NCBI GenBank assembly: GCA_021298315.1
Contig: JAJTFC010000001.1
Span: 35,845-99,844 of the forward strand
DNA: 64,000 bases
Direction: 5' to 3'
DNA from: Planctomycetaceae bacterium
Lineage (GTDB): Bacteria > Planctomycetota > Planctomycetia > Pirellulales > Pirellulaceae
The first letter of the stretch is position 1, and each line of letters begins with the position of its first letter. This document shows, piece by piece, positions 26,652 to 36,210 of this stretch. Below the pieces are notes generated by a model, which saw only the letters and a program-made list of their open reading frames with translations, had not been told where the DNA came from and ran no database searches. The position numbers and the translations under genes were made by a program.

Positions 26652-28709
26652 CTACGAACTAGTCGCTTGCGTTTGCACAAAGCGTGCGCGGACCGCAGCG
26701 AAAATAGATTCCAAACCCGCAATGAGAATGACCGCTAATAAAATCCACCACCAACCGCGCTGATTGGCTTCAAGTTGCTCGGCAAGCTGATGCTTGCGGG
26801 ATGACTCCTCACGGGCCAGATCCGTGGGCAGCTTCCGATCTAGCGAGATACCGAACCGAGCAAATTCTTCAAGATCGATCGGGTCGGTCAAACTCTCACT
26901 GCGAGGGATATTGACTGCAAAAAATTCGTCCGCTTCTCGATCTGGAAAAATCCCTGGCGAATCAAACCGGCCCGCCGGGACTCCTGGAATCGCATCACCA
27001 CAGAAAAATTGCGGCAAAGGCCGCAATGGACTCGCTTGTTCGAACATCGATGACAGTATCGGAACAAATTTGCTCGACAGTGCCAATTGACTTTCCGTTG
27101 GCTGCCAACCTGCAGCCAGAACTGTAACACTTCCCTTACCAAGCGATCGTTCGAGCAGAGCCGGTGCTTGGTTATCGAACCTGGCCAGTACCTTCCATGA
27201 TTCTTCTTGGATCCCTTGGATGCTGCGGTGATGCCAAAATCGAATCTTGGTAAAGTCATTGAATTTGGGATCCGCAAAAGCTGCAAATACCGGATGGGAC
27301 ATATCAATGTTCTCCAGCAACTGGTAATTACTTTGGGTTCCTTCTGTTATCTTCACCGAATCATCAGGAAACCATAACTTCCAAATCTCCTCGATCCGCT
27401 GCGCATCGATAGGTTCCTCGTGCCGATCTAAAACCCAAAATACGTGAAGCCCACGTTCGATGGAATCTTTGAGTCCATTTGCCCAAAGCTTGTCCATGGA
27501 ACTCGATGCTACCACCCAACTTGGTGGTTTCGCTGCAGACTCCGGGAATCCATCGACAGGATCCTTGACCTCCCACTCGATATCGAGTCCAGGTTGGGAA
27601 AGTGGAACACGAGTTGCAAAATACCATAATGAATTCTTTGGGTCTTGCTCCTGCGAGTCGATGCACCAAGCCTTGGACATCCGGCGTTTGCCTCGATAAA
27701 CAAATTGCCGATTGTCGAAGGGTTGATCGTCACCTTCTAATTCAAGAACCAAAGGAGCATCCGATGGATGATCCCTCGCATCAGGCTGCGAAAACTGAAC
27801 GATTTGCTGCTGTCCAGCCGGAACGAAAACATCCAGCGATTCGCTCGGTAGCCTTGCACCTTGGGCGTCTAGCCACCGGAGCGTAAACTTTTCGATCTTC
27901 GAACGCGAAGAGTTTCGAATCGACACACGTTCGATCGCCTGGGCGCTCACGGTCGAATCATCAGATTTTGGTAGTATCGCTATCGCAGCGTTTCCCAAAT
28001 ATTTAGCTTGGCAGACCAGTGGAATCACCGATACCTCAGAAGGCCATTGGATGGAACCAAGCGATTCGATGGAATTGCCTTCTTGAAAATCCGAGACAAT
28101 CGCAACCTCCCCGATTTTTATCGAGTCGTCTCCGTTCTCCTCCTGCTTGAGAATATCAAGCGCCTGTAGCATCCCTCGACCTAGATCGCAGGAGTACCAA
28201 CTCGGGACTAGTTTTTCAAGACTCTTGCTCGCAATAGATTGTCTTTCCGAAGGAGCCGAATCACGAGATTGATCGAGCGATAGTAAAGACACCATTTGAT
28301 CAGTAACTGCGTAAACCCCGAGAATGTCTTCAGGGGCGCAAGCGGTTATATATTTATTAGCTTTTTGGATCGCTTGATCCCAAACTCCATCGCGCCGCAT
28401 ACTCGCGCTAGCATCGACCAATAGAATCCGCTTTACGACAGGTCGGTCCGTTCGATCCTGTTGCAACAACGTCTTGAAATAGGGTCTAGCAAAAGCCAGC
28501 GCCATTGCCAGTAGAATCAGCAAGCGAAGGAGCAATAGAAACCATTGGTCGACTCGATTGCGACTGGTCAGCTTTGGAGGATTTGCATCCATGAAGATGA
28601 CGGAACTGAAGTCTATAACTTCACGTGGTTTCTTTCGTACCAGATGCGCGAAAATCGGTGCCAGAATGGCTAATCCCGCCAATAGATACAGTGGGGTTAG
28701 AAAGCTCAT
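26652..28709 (-). CDS. BatA-like VWA membrane protein
   Basis: 685 residues. It begins with the N-terminal double-transmembrane region characteristic of aerotolerance BatA-type proteins (FLTPLYLLAGLAILAPIFAH, then the DFSSVIFMD motif and a second helix LLLLRLLILLAMALAF). A VWA domain follows with MIDAS DASAS in ILLVDASASM near residue 96. A beta-rich region and a C-terminal membrane helix (WWWILLAVILIAGLE) complete it. The start ATG 28709 overlaps the DUF58 stop in an ATGA junction. Such proteins work with MoxR ATPases and DUF58 proteins at the membrane, probably in metal- or envelope-related assembly; the exact role is unknown. Confidence 0.88.
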   Translation of the reverse strand: MSFLTPLYLLAGLAILAPIFAHLVRKKPREVIDFSSVIFMDANPPKLTSRNRVDQWFLLLLRLLILLAMALAFARPYFKTLLQQDRTDRPVVKRILLVDASASMRRDGVWDQAIQKANKYITACAPEDILGVYAVTDQMVSLLSLDQSRDSAPSERQSIASKSLEKLVPSWYSCDLGRGMLQALDILKQEENGDDSIKIGEVAIVSDFQEGNSIESLGSIQWPSEVSVIPLVCQAKYLGNAAIAILPKSDDSTVSAQAIERVSIRNSSRSKIEKFTLRWLDAQGARLPSESLDVFVPAGQQQIVQFSQPDARDHPSDAPLVLELEGDDQPFDNRQFVYRGKRRMSKAWCIDSQEQDPKNSLWYFATRVPLSQPGLDIEWEVKDPVDGFPESAAKPPSWVVASSSMDKLWANGLKDSIERGLHVFWVLDRHEEPIDAQRIEEIWKLWFPDDSVKITEGTQSNYQLLENIDMSHPVFAAFADPKFNDFTKIRFWHHRSIQGIQEESWKVLARFDNQAPALLERSLGKGSVTVLAAGWQPTESQLALSSKFVPILSSMFEQASPLRPLPQFFCGDAIPGVPAGRFDSPGIFPDREADEFFAVNIPRSESLTDPIDLEEFARFGISLDRKLPTDLAREESSRKHQLAEQLEANQRGWWWILLAVILIAGLESIFAAVRARFVQTQATSS

Positions 28710-29635
28710 GATGGCCCAACCCCTTCTCGCATCGATAGAAATGAACTCAGAACCAATTCCAGCGGATCGGTCGTCTTGAAGACAACGCTCGGTATCCCCA
28801 TGGACGCCGTAAGACTTTCGAGTGCCTGACGATGGGCTTGGAATTTGCGTTGATAACTTCCAGCCATCACAGAGGAATCGACGAATCGCTCATCGCCGGA
28901 TTCGAGGTCGCGAACAAGTACCGGTTTTTCGGATTTAAAGTCCATTTCCAATGGATCGAGCACACGCACCAAGACTACTTCGTGCTTCCGAGCACGAAGA
29001 AACGCAAGCGGTGATCTCAAGACTTCTGGATCCACTAAGTAATCGGAAACAATCACGATCAAGCTTCGGTGTTTAACCAATTCCGCGATTTGCGCTAGCG
29101 GTGCGGTCAGATCGGTTGCTCGGCCTTTGCATGGTTTCGATAACATCGTCAGAATACGTTGAAACTGCCCGGTTCGAAATCTTGCCGTCAACCAGTCAGT
29201 GACCTCTTGGTCGAAGGTCACAGCACCGACGGCATCCCGCTGCCGGATCAAAAACAGCGCGAGGGTCGCAATCAATGTTCGAGCATATTCAACCTTGTTG
29301 TAATCAATCGATCCATACTGCATCGATTTGCTTTGATCGATGACCAAGTAGCAGCGGCGGTTGGTCTCGTCCTCAAATCGCTTTTGGTAGTATCGATCGG
29401 TCCGAGCGTACAACTTCCAATCGATCGTTTTTGGGTCATCTCCGAGAGAATAAGGTCGATACTCGCTGAACTCGACCGAGAATCCGTGTTTTGGGCTTCG
29501 GTGTAGGCCGTTTTGAAAGCCATCGACAACCTTCTGTGCACGCCATTGAAGATTACGAACGGCCATGAGAGTCTTCAGATCGATCCACTGCGATCCACCC
29601 GTTTGCTCCGATGCTCTGGCTTTTCTTGAAGTCAC
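28706..29635 (-). CDS. DUF58 domain protein
   Basis: 309 residues. It carries the DUF58 signature GDDPKTIDWKLYARTD near residues 72-87, the NGLHRSPKHGFSVEF region just before it, and a VWA-like core with the MIDAS-type DQSKS in YLVIDQSKSM. DUF58 proteins are the standard partner of MoxR AAA+ ATPases. Here the moxR gene ends 24 bp upstream and the BatA gene overlaps this stop by 4 bp. The start is GTG 29635 with AAGG eight bases before it. It is soluble by sequence and probably links the ATPase to the membrane VWA proteins. Confidence 0.93.
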   Translation of the reverse strand: MTSRKARASEQTGGSQWIDLKTLMAVRNLQWRAQKVVDGFQNGLHRSPKHGFSVEFSEYRPYSLGDDPKTIDWKLYARTDRYYQKRFEDETNRRCYLVIDQSKSMQYGSIDYNKVEYARTLIATLALFLIRQRDAVGAVTFDQEVTDWLTARFRTGQFQRILTMLSKPCKGRATDLTAPLAQIAELVKHRSLIVIVSDYLVDPEVLRSPLAFLRARKHEVVLVRVLDPLEMDFKSEKPVLVRDLESGDERFVDSSVMAGSYQRKFQAHRQALESLTASMGIPSVVFKTTDPLELVLSSFLSMREGVGPS

Positions 29636-29659
29636 ACTTAGCCTTTTTTGTTTGTCGGA

Positions 29660-30673
29660 TTAATCACAAGGGGAATCGTCTAGCAATCGTTGTATTACAG
29701 ATTCGACGCTAAGGCCCTCGGCCTCGGCTTTGTAGGACAGTAGTATTCGATGCCTAAGTACCGGTGCGGCTAAGGACCGAATGTCTTCGTATCGAACGTT
29801 TGCCTTACCATGGAGTAAAGCTCGCGCTTTTGCTCCAAGCACGAGCATCTGTGCGGCCCGTAGACCCGCTCCCCAAGTAATCGCATGATTGACCCAGTCC
29901 TTCGTTTCTGACTGTCCGGGACGTGTCGCAGCAACCAACTTGACCGCGTAACTGGCTACCTCTTTAGCGATTGGGACTCGCCGAACAAGCCCTTGAAATT
30001 GCGAAATATCCTTTCCATCGAACAGCGGTTCGATAGGCTCTGCTGTTCGACTCGTGGTGTCGAGGACGACCTTGAGTTCGTCTTCAAAGGGTAGGTAGTC
30101 GATAAGAACATTGAACATAAACCGATCGAGTTGTGCTTCAGGTAGCGGGTAGGTACCCTCCATCTCGATCGGGTTTTGTGTCGCAAGGACGAAAAAAGGT
30201 TTCGGCAGAGGATATCTTTTTCCCGCCGCGGTTACTTGATGCTCCTGCATCGCCTCGAGCAAAGCGGATTGTGTTTTCGGTGGCGTGCGGTTGATTTCAT
30301 CCGCTAAGATAACATTAGCAAAAACCGGCCCCGGAACGAATCTCAATTCTCTTCGACCGTCGTTGTCTGTTAGGATCTCAGTGCCCGTAATGTCCGCAGG
30401 CATCAGATCCGGTGTGAATTGAATCCGACTGAAATCCAAGTGAAAGGCTTGGGCGACACTCCTAACTAACAAGGTTTTCGCCAAGCCAGGGGCACCGGTG
30501 ATCAAACAGTGGTTTCCCGAGAATAAACAGATCAGCAGTTGTTCGATCACCTGCTTTTGTCCGACGATTGTCTTTTCAAGCTCCCGCTCTAGGAGCGCTC
30601 GACCCTTTTGGATCTGATCGAAAAGTTCCGCATCCGACTCCGAATTCGTTTCCACACTTGTCGGTGTATTCAA
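29660..30673 (-). CDS. MoxR-family AAA+ ATPase
   Basis: 337 residues. It has Walker A GAPGLAKT (near residue 61), Walker B VILADEINR (near 123), sensor-type FVLATQNPIEMEGTYPLPEAQLDRF and the C-terminal lid with AAPVLRHRILLSYKAEAEG, all typical of MoxR. These chaperone-like ATPases remodel partner proteins, often with VWA proteins, to insert cofactors or assemble membrane complexes. The only usable start is TTG 30673, with GAGG five bases upstream. It is the second gene of the seven-gene operon, 18 bp after the DUF4159 stop. Confidence 0.96.
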   Translation of the reverse strand: MNTPTSVETNSESDAELFDQIQKGRALLERELEKTIVGQKQVIEQLLICLFSGNHCLITGAPGLAKTLLVRSVAQAFHLDFSRIQFTPDLMPADITGTEILTDNDGRRELRFVPGPVFANVILADEINRTPPKTQSALLEAMQEHQVTAAGKRYPLPKPFFVLATQNPIEMEGTYPLPEAQLDRFMFNVLIDYLPFEDELKVVLDTTSRTAEPIEPLFDGKDISQFQGLVRRVPIAKEVASYAVKLVAATRPGQSETKDWVNHAITWGAGLRAAQMLVLGAKARALLHGKANVRYEDIRSLAAPVLRHRILLSYKAEAEGLSVESVIQRLLDDSPCD

Positions 30674-30691
30674 TGCTGCCTCGCTCTCTAA

Positions 30692-31543
30692 TTAATGTGT
30701 CATTGCATAAGTGACAATGTTGATGCCCATGGGATATGCCTTCTTGACGGAGAACTCCTCAAAGTACCACGGATCTTCACCCTCGCGTTCCCAGCCATCA
30801 CCTAAATCGGTATTGTGGCAGATAAAGACCATGATCCTACCGGCATCATCGTAAATCGCACGGTAATGAGGAACACTCGTGTCTGAGTCATAACGGGGTT
30901 CCCAGGTCACTCCACTTTGACGGCCATTCCATGCCGCATGGATCGAAGGCAATTGAGGTTTCTCCTTCAAATCATACACACAGTGAAAAATCTCATGCTC
31001 AAACGGAACCTCTTGGGGCTCTCGATCCGGAAACACCCGCTTGATCTCCCGACGAAAATTTTCGTATTCCTCGTCACCCCAAAAATCATCAACCATGAGG
31101 AACCCACCGTTGGTTAGGTACTTGCGCAATGCCAAAACCTCAGGCTCATGAAAAATCAAATCCCCAGGCTCAATGATGTAAATAAATGGGTATTCAAACA
31201 ATTTCGGATCGGTCAACTGCAAGACAATCGGCTCTGGATTTACCTTCAGTGTCGTTAGCTGCTGCAGACGCAAGCTAAAGTTCAATTCGCTATCGCGAAA
31301 ATCCGTTGCCCATCCTCCACCCCGCCGATAACCCGACGAATCGTACTTGATCCGTACAAAGGTAAACGTGTCCTTGATAAACTTCCTATCTAACTCCCAA
31401 CTCGGTACTCCATCGCGACCAACCGATTGCCAGTCCCGACGATATCTTCTACCCCCTGGTGGCTGGCCTAAAACCAATAAGCCTGTGGCGATGAAAAGAC
31501 AACAAGCCAGCAGGAACTTCCAGTTCGTCTTTAGATGGCTCAA
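30692..31543 (-). CDS. DUF4159 domain exported protein
   Basis: 283 residues with an N-terminal signal or anchor (FLLACCLFIATGLLVLG) and a DUF4159 domain: FTFVRIKYDSSGY at the start, DPKLFEYPFIYIIEPGDL, then FLMVDDFWGD and VFPDREPQ further on. DUF4159 proteins regularly start MoxR/DUF58/BatA operons in planctomycetes (from memory). The start is TTG 31543, supported by AGGAG nine bases upstream. Function is unknown; the fold resembles glutamine-amidotransferase-like domains without their catalytic Cys. It is the first gene of the operon that runs down to 19547. Confidence 0.88.
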   Translation of the reverse strand: MSHLKTNWKFLLACCLFIATGLLVLGQPPGGRRYRRDWQSVGRDGVPSWELDRKFIKDTFTFVRIKYDSSGYRRGGGWATDFRDSELNFSLRLQQLTTLKVNPEPIVLQLTDPKLFEYPFIYIIEPGDLIFHEPEVLALRKYLTNGGFLMVDDFWGDEEYENFRREIKRVFPDREPQEVPFEHEIFHCVYDLKEKPQLPSIHAAWNGRQSGVTWEPRYDSDTSVPHYRAIYDDAGRIMVFICHNTDLGDGWEREGEDPWYFEEFSVKKAYPMGINIVTYAMTH

Positions 31544-31759
31544 TGCTCGCGCTCCTGTGGGTAGGAAGTCGTTCCGATCGTAGTCCTTAACTTATAGGAT
31601 TTTCCGAGCTACTGGGTACGGTCGCAAGCAAAATCCCCGTTCCCTTCCATAGAATGCATACGGAATCCTGACATCCGCTCTGCCAAATGCCAAGGAATCA
31701 GTCATACTACTGGTAAACACGGCTTTCGGTCGACTACCCAAGCTCATCCAACCAAGATT

Positions 31760-34717
31760 ATGATCTTTTGCTCCGATCAATTATTGCGATTCGTTAATCT
31801 GCATCCTTCCGGGTTTTGCCCCGCGCAAGGCCTCTTGGTTCTAGCAAGCGCCGTACTTGTTACGATCGGTTTTGAAGATGCAAGCCTTGCTCAGGATCCA
31901 ACGGATGTTAACCGGTCGAATCATGTTGATACTCACTTTGAAAAAAGTGTGCGTCCCATTCTCGTTGCCAAATGTTACGAGTGCCACGGTTCCTCCACAG
32001 AACAAAACGGTGGACTGGCTCTTGATTCTCTTGAATCGATGCTCCAAGGTGGGGACTCAGGCACCGCATTACGCCCTGACTCCCTGGATGAAAGCTTAAT
32101 CATCCGAGCCGTTCGTTATCGCGATCCAAAGCTTCAGATGCCCCCGGACGGCAAATTATCATCCGCAGAGATTAAGATCCTTGAAGATTGGGTCGCAGCA
32201 GGTGCAAAGGTTTCCTCCGATTTTGAAAGGGCTCCAAACGCTCGACCCATCAAATCAACCTCACTTAGCGTCGAGCAGGCTCGTGAGCATTGGGCTTATA
32301 GACCGATCATTAAACCCACCGTCCCGGCATCCGAGGAAAGCAATCCGATCGATGCATGGATCTCTCAACGATCTTCGGAGCTTGAGTTAGTTCCAAGCCC
32401 TTTGGTGGAGGATCGTCTATGGCTCAGACGCTTGGCGATCGATCTGCACGGACTCAACCCAACCTTCGATGGCTTGGCCCAGGCAGATAAGGCATTATCG
32501 GATCGAGATCCGAATGCTCTGGAAATGGCTAGGCTGAAAATTGTCGATGCATTCCTTGAGTCTCCCAGATACGGCGAGCGATTTGCACGACATTGGATGG
32601 ACGTGGTTCGATACGCAGAATCCCTTACGCTTCGTGGATTTATCCTGCCCGATGCATGGAGGTATCGCAACTACTTGATCGATGCGTATAACCGCGACCG
32701 CCCTTTTGATCAAATCATCATCGAACAAATCGCTGGTGACTTACTGGATGGACAAGCCAATGATGCGACCTCGATTCAGGATCGTCAAAACCGTTGGATT
32801 GCAACCACCTTTTGGGCCATCGGTGATCACAATTATGAAGAGCAAGACAAGAAGCAACTCGAAATGGATGCGGTCGACGAGCAACTCGAAGTTATGGGGC
32901 GAGCATTTTTAGCCCAAACCCTCGGCTGCGCGCGATGTCACGATCACAAATTTGATCCAATTCCAACCGCTGATTATTACGCGCTAGCAGGCATTCTAAA
33001 ATCGTCCGTTTCGATGGACCACGAGAATGTTTCCAAATGGATACGCATGCCCCTGCCGCTTACCCACGAACAACAAGAGCATTTCCAAACTATCGAGAAA
33101 AAAATATCCGCCAATAAAAAACATTTGGATACTCTCAAGCAGCAACTCAAGGGAGCGAATGCCAGCCTGTCGATAGTTCAATCCTCTCAAGCAGATGGGA
33201 TCGTTATCGACGATCGCAGCGCGAAAAAAGTAGGTTCGTGGAAGGAATCGAATTCTGTTAAGTCGTACGTCGACGAAGGATACCTCCACGATGAAAATAA
33301 AGACAAGGGGCAAAAAAGTGTCACGTTCGAACCGACCTCACTTGCGACTGGATCTTATACGGTAAGGTTGGCTTACGCCCACGGGGATAATCGCAGTAGC
33401 AAGACCCAAGTCAGGGTCTTTAGCGCCGATGGCGAATCGCTCGTAACGGTCAACCAAAAAGCCTCGCCACCCGAAGATGGACTGTGGATATCGCTCGGGA
33501 AATTCCGTTTCGAGAAGGATGGAGCCGCGTTCGTTATCATCAGCAATGAAGGTGCAGACGGACACGTAATCGCCGATGCAATTCAGTTTCTCTCAGAGAG
33601 CGATACAACCAACAAAAAACTGCTATCCGAAAAATCCGATGACGAGAAACATGAATCGCTTTTGCAGTCAGTCGCTAGTGCAGAGAAAGTCCAGAAAGAA
33701 CTTCAAAAGCAACTCGATATGCAACCGATGGTCCAAACCATCCGAGCCGAAAAGAACCCCAGCAATATTCCAATCCATGTGCGAGGATCGGTTCATCGGC
33801 TTGGAGAAGTCGTCCAACGTGGGTTCTTGAGTTGCATCAACTCGCATGAGCCGGAGCTCGAAGCACAGACTCGTATCGAGCCGCACAGCAATGGTAGACT
33901 TGAACTCGCTAAGTGGATCGTAGCTCCTCAAAACCCGCTAACTGCACGTGTGTATGTCAACAGGATCTGGTGCCACTTGATGGGTCAAGGCATCGTGACA
34001 ACCTTGGATAATTTTGGAACCACAGGCCAGGCGCCTAATCATCCCGAGTTGCTCGATTGGTTAGCCTCAGAGTTTGTAGCCCACGGTTGGTCAACCAAGT
34101 GGCTTGTGCGAACCATAGTTACCTCGAAGGCTTATCGTAGAAGTATTTTTGCGGATGCTCAAGCGATTGAAAAGGATCCCGACAATGGTTATTTCGCACG
34201 AAGCAATCTTCGTCGACTCGATAGCGAGTCTTTGCGGGACTCAATGCTCCAATCCAGTGGCGAGTTGCGTTTGGGAGGGTCGGTTGACTCGACGATCCGA
34301 AACGGAACCAGTGCGGACTACAGATACCAACATGAGAACAACCTCAGATCGGTCTATATGCCTTGGTTTCGCAACGCTCTACCACCCATGATTCGAGAGT
34401 TTGATGGTGCCAACCCAAGTTTCTCGATATCGCAGCGGAATCGCAGCACGGTTGCGACCCAAGCCCTCGCGATGATGAACAATCCGTGGGTCAGAGACCG
34501 CGCCAAGGCACTAATCGGCTCGATACCCGAGAACTTAAACAATCCTCAGGATTCTCACACGCCAGCTAGTCAAATCGAAAAAATCTTCCAACGCATTCTA
34601 GGTCGATCCCCTGACGCTTCCGAAATTGCATGGGGGGAGGAATTGCTAAAGACAAGCAGTTTTGAAGAATTAGCCCACCAGTTATTTGCTTCGATCGATT
34701 TCCGTTACGCACCCTAA
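31760..34717 (+). CDS. PSCyt1/DUF1549/DUF1553 planctomycete cytochrome c-like protein
   Basis: 985 residues with a signal-like N-terminus (LLVLASAVLVTIG). The first domain (Planctomycete cytochrome C) has a haem-binding CYECH at 72-76. DUF1549 follows (about 200-420), ending in the hallmark CARCHDHKFDPI. A coiled stretch comes next, then a beta-rich insert of about 130 residues (about 475-610: SYTVRLAYAHGDNRSSKTQV) that looks like a Golvesin/Xly carbohydrate-binding-type module. DUF1553 forms the C-terminus (WIVAPQNPLTARVYVNRIW, SQRNRSTVATQALAMMNN). It pairs with the DUF1501 gene 16 bp downstream. In planctomycetes these pairs are very numerous and thought to act in polysaccharide use; the biochemistry is unsettled. 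Confidence 0.93.
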   Translation: MIFCSDQLLRFVNLHPSGFCPAQGLLVLASAVLVTIGFEDASLAQDPTDVNRSNHVDTHFEKSVRPILVAKCYECHGSSTEQNGGLALDSLESMLQGGDSGTALRPDSLDESLIIRAVRYRDPKLQMPPDGKLSSAEIKILEDWVAAGAKVSSDFERAPNARPIKSTSLSVEQAREHWAYRPIIKPTVPASEESNPIDAWISQRSSELELVPSPLVEDRLWLRRLAIDLHGLNPTFDGLAQADKALSDRDPNALEMARLKIVDAFLESPRYGERFARHWMDVVRYAESLTLRGFILPDAWRYRNYLIDAYNRDRPFDQIIIEQIAGDLLDGQANDATSIQDRQNRWIATTFWAIGDHNYEEQDKKQLEMDAVDEQLEVMGRAFLAQTLGCARCHDHKFDPIPTADYYALAGILKSSVSMDHENVSKWIRMPLPLTHEQQEHFQTIEKKISANKKHLDTLKQQLKGANASLSIVQSSQADGIVIDDRSAKKVGSWKESNSVKSYVDEGYLHDENKDKGQKSVTFEPTSLATGSYTVRLAYAHGDNRSSKTQVRVFSADGESLVTVNQKASPPEDGLWISLGKFRFEKDGAAFVIISNEGADGHVIADAIQFLSESDTTNKKLLSEKSDDEKHESLLQSVASAEKVQKELQKQLDMQPMVQTIRAEKNPSNIPIHVRGSVHRLGEVVQRGFLSCINSHEPELEAQTRIEPHSNGRLELAKWIVAPQNPLTARVYVNRIWCHLMGQGIVTTLDNFGTTGQAPNHPELLDWLASEFVAHGWSTKWLVRTIVTSKAYRRSIFADAQAIEKDPDNGYFARSNLRRLDSESLRDSMLQSSGELRLGGSVDSTIRNGTSADYRYQHENNLRSVYMPWFRNALPPMIREFDGANPSFSISQRNRSTVATQALAMMNNPWVRDRAKALIGSIPENLNNPQDSHTPASQIEKIFQRILGRSPDASEIAWGEELLKTSSFEELAHQLFASIDFRYAP

Positions 34718-34733
34718 ATTAGGATCTAAATGA

Positions 34734-36203
34734 ATGATGGTTCCTCGTCGAGAGTTACTTCGCTCTTCAGCCTGCGGTTTCGGTGCACTGGCGGCATATG
34801 GACTTCTAAATACGACCTCCTGCGCGATAGCAGACGAAGCGCATGGGAGTCTTGGTAAGCGTATTGTTGGACTCGAAGGATTGCACCACAAAGCGAAAGC
34901 CAAGCGGGTTATTTTTCTATTCATGCAAGGTGGGATCAGCCAAGTCGATTCGTTTGATCCGAAGCCTATCCTCGATATGAGGGATGGGGAGATGATCGCT
35001 TTTGACGACGCTCGCGAATTTGCTAATACGCGTAAACTCGGTGGCACCCATCGAGTCATGAAATCACCTTGGGCTTTCAAACAGTATGGCCAGTGTGGAC
35101 ATTGGGTGTCCAATCTGTTTCCGAATATCGCACAACATGTCGATCAGTTGCAATTCGTCCATTCGATGCATACAGAGGGTGTCGCGCATGGACCGTCGAC
35201 CCTATTTATGCATTGCGGGTCTCTGAACACTGTGCGCCCCTCGATGGGCTCCTGGACACTCTACGGGCTTGGTAGCGAAAATGAAAATCTGCCCGGATTT
35301 ATTTCCATTGCCCCTTCGATCGGAAACGGCGGATTTCGCAACCATGGTTCCGCCTTCTTGCCTGCCAGATACCAAGGAACCCCGCTCGGAAAAGCGAGCC
35401 AAGGGGATCTTCGAATTGAGAACATCGAAGAGTTAGCTTCTAGCGATAATTCGCAAACGAGTCGATGGCAACTCCAACGGCAACTGCAGCAGATTCAGTT
35501 GCAGAGATTGATTAAAAACTCAGCAGCCAGTGACATGGTCTTTCCGTCAGCAGATGAACTTGAGTCGCTCATTGCAAGTTATGAGCTCGCAGCACGAATG
35601 CAGACAGCATCTCCTGAGATCTTTAACTTGTCGAGTGAATCTCAAGAAACTCTCAATCTCTACGGGATCGACCGGAAGGAGACGGAGACCTATGGCAAGC
35701 GTTGTCTGCTTGCTCGCCGGCTTTGCGAAGCGGGCGTCAGGTACATTCAAGTCAATTATGGCGACGACACTGCAAATCCAGCTTGGGATCAGCATTCGAA
35801 TCTACCGAAGCATTTGGACCACGCGACTGCAGTCGATAGACCGGTCTCAGGTTTATTGACCGACCTTCAACGGCGGGGCTTATTGGATGACACCATAGTT
35901 TGGTTCGGTAGTGAATTTGGTCGCCAGCCTTATGCCGAAAAGAATGGAACTGGTCGTGATCATAATCCAGGCGGATTCACCGTCTGGCTCGCCGGAGGTG
36001 GGTTCAAGGCAGGGAATTCCTATGGCCAAACCGACGAGTTTGGTCAATTGGCGATTCAGAACAAGGTGCATATGCACGACTTGCATGCCACGATTCTGCA
36101 CCAACTGGGTATCGATCACGAGCGGCTGGTCTACCGCTATGGCGGTCGCGATTTTCGATTGACCGATGTCTACGGCAAAGTCGTTCGCGATATCCTAGTT
36201 TGA
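34734..36203 (+). CDS. DUF1501 Tat-exported protein (sulfatase-like fold)
   Basis: 489 residues beginning with a twin-arginine signal (RRELLRSSACGFGALAAYG). The body matches DUF1501: KRVIFLFMQGGISQVDSFDPKP near residue 58, HGPSTLFMHCG, and the C-terminal GSEFGRQPYAEKNGTGRDHNPGGFT block, which resembles the metal-binding end of alkaline-phosphatase-fold enzymes. It lies 16 bp after its usual partner, the PSCyt1/DUF1549/DUF1553 gene, so the two are almost surely co-transcribed. Two adjacent ATG codons (34734 and 34737) are equally possible starts. The 95-bp tandem repeat region begins within 10 bp of the stop. Confidence 0.93.
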   Translation: MMVPRRELLRSSACGFGALAAYGLLNTTSCAIADEAHGSLGKRIVGLEGLHHKAKAKRVIFLFMQGGISQVDSFDPKPILDMRDGEMIAFDDAREFANTRKLGGTHRVMKSPWAFKQYGQCGHWVSNLFPNIAQHVDQLQFVHSMHTEGVAHGPSTLFMHCGSLNTVRPSMGSWTLYGLGSENENLPGFISIAPSIGNGGFRNHGSAFLPARYQGTPLGKASQGDLRIENIEELASSDNSQTSRWQLQRQLQQIQLQRLIKNSAASDMVFPSADELESLIASYELAARMQTASPEIFNLSSESQETLNLYGIDRKETETYGKRCLLARRLCEAGVRYIQVNYGDDTANPAWDQHSNLPKHLDHATAVDRPVSGLLTDLQRRGLLDDTIVWFGSEFGRQPYAEKNGTGRDHNPGGFTVWLAGGGFKAGNSYGQTDEFGQLAIQNKVHMHDLHATILHQLGIDHERLVYRYGGRDFRLTDVYGKVVRDILV

Positions 36204-36210
36204 TTGATTC

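Noticed and set aside
31592..31780. 62-codon minus-strand frame upstream of the DUF4159 gene
   Set aside because: It overlaps the start of the PSCyt1 gene and shows no gene-like feature.
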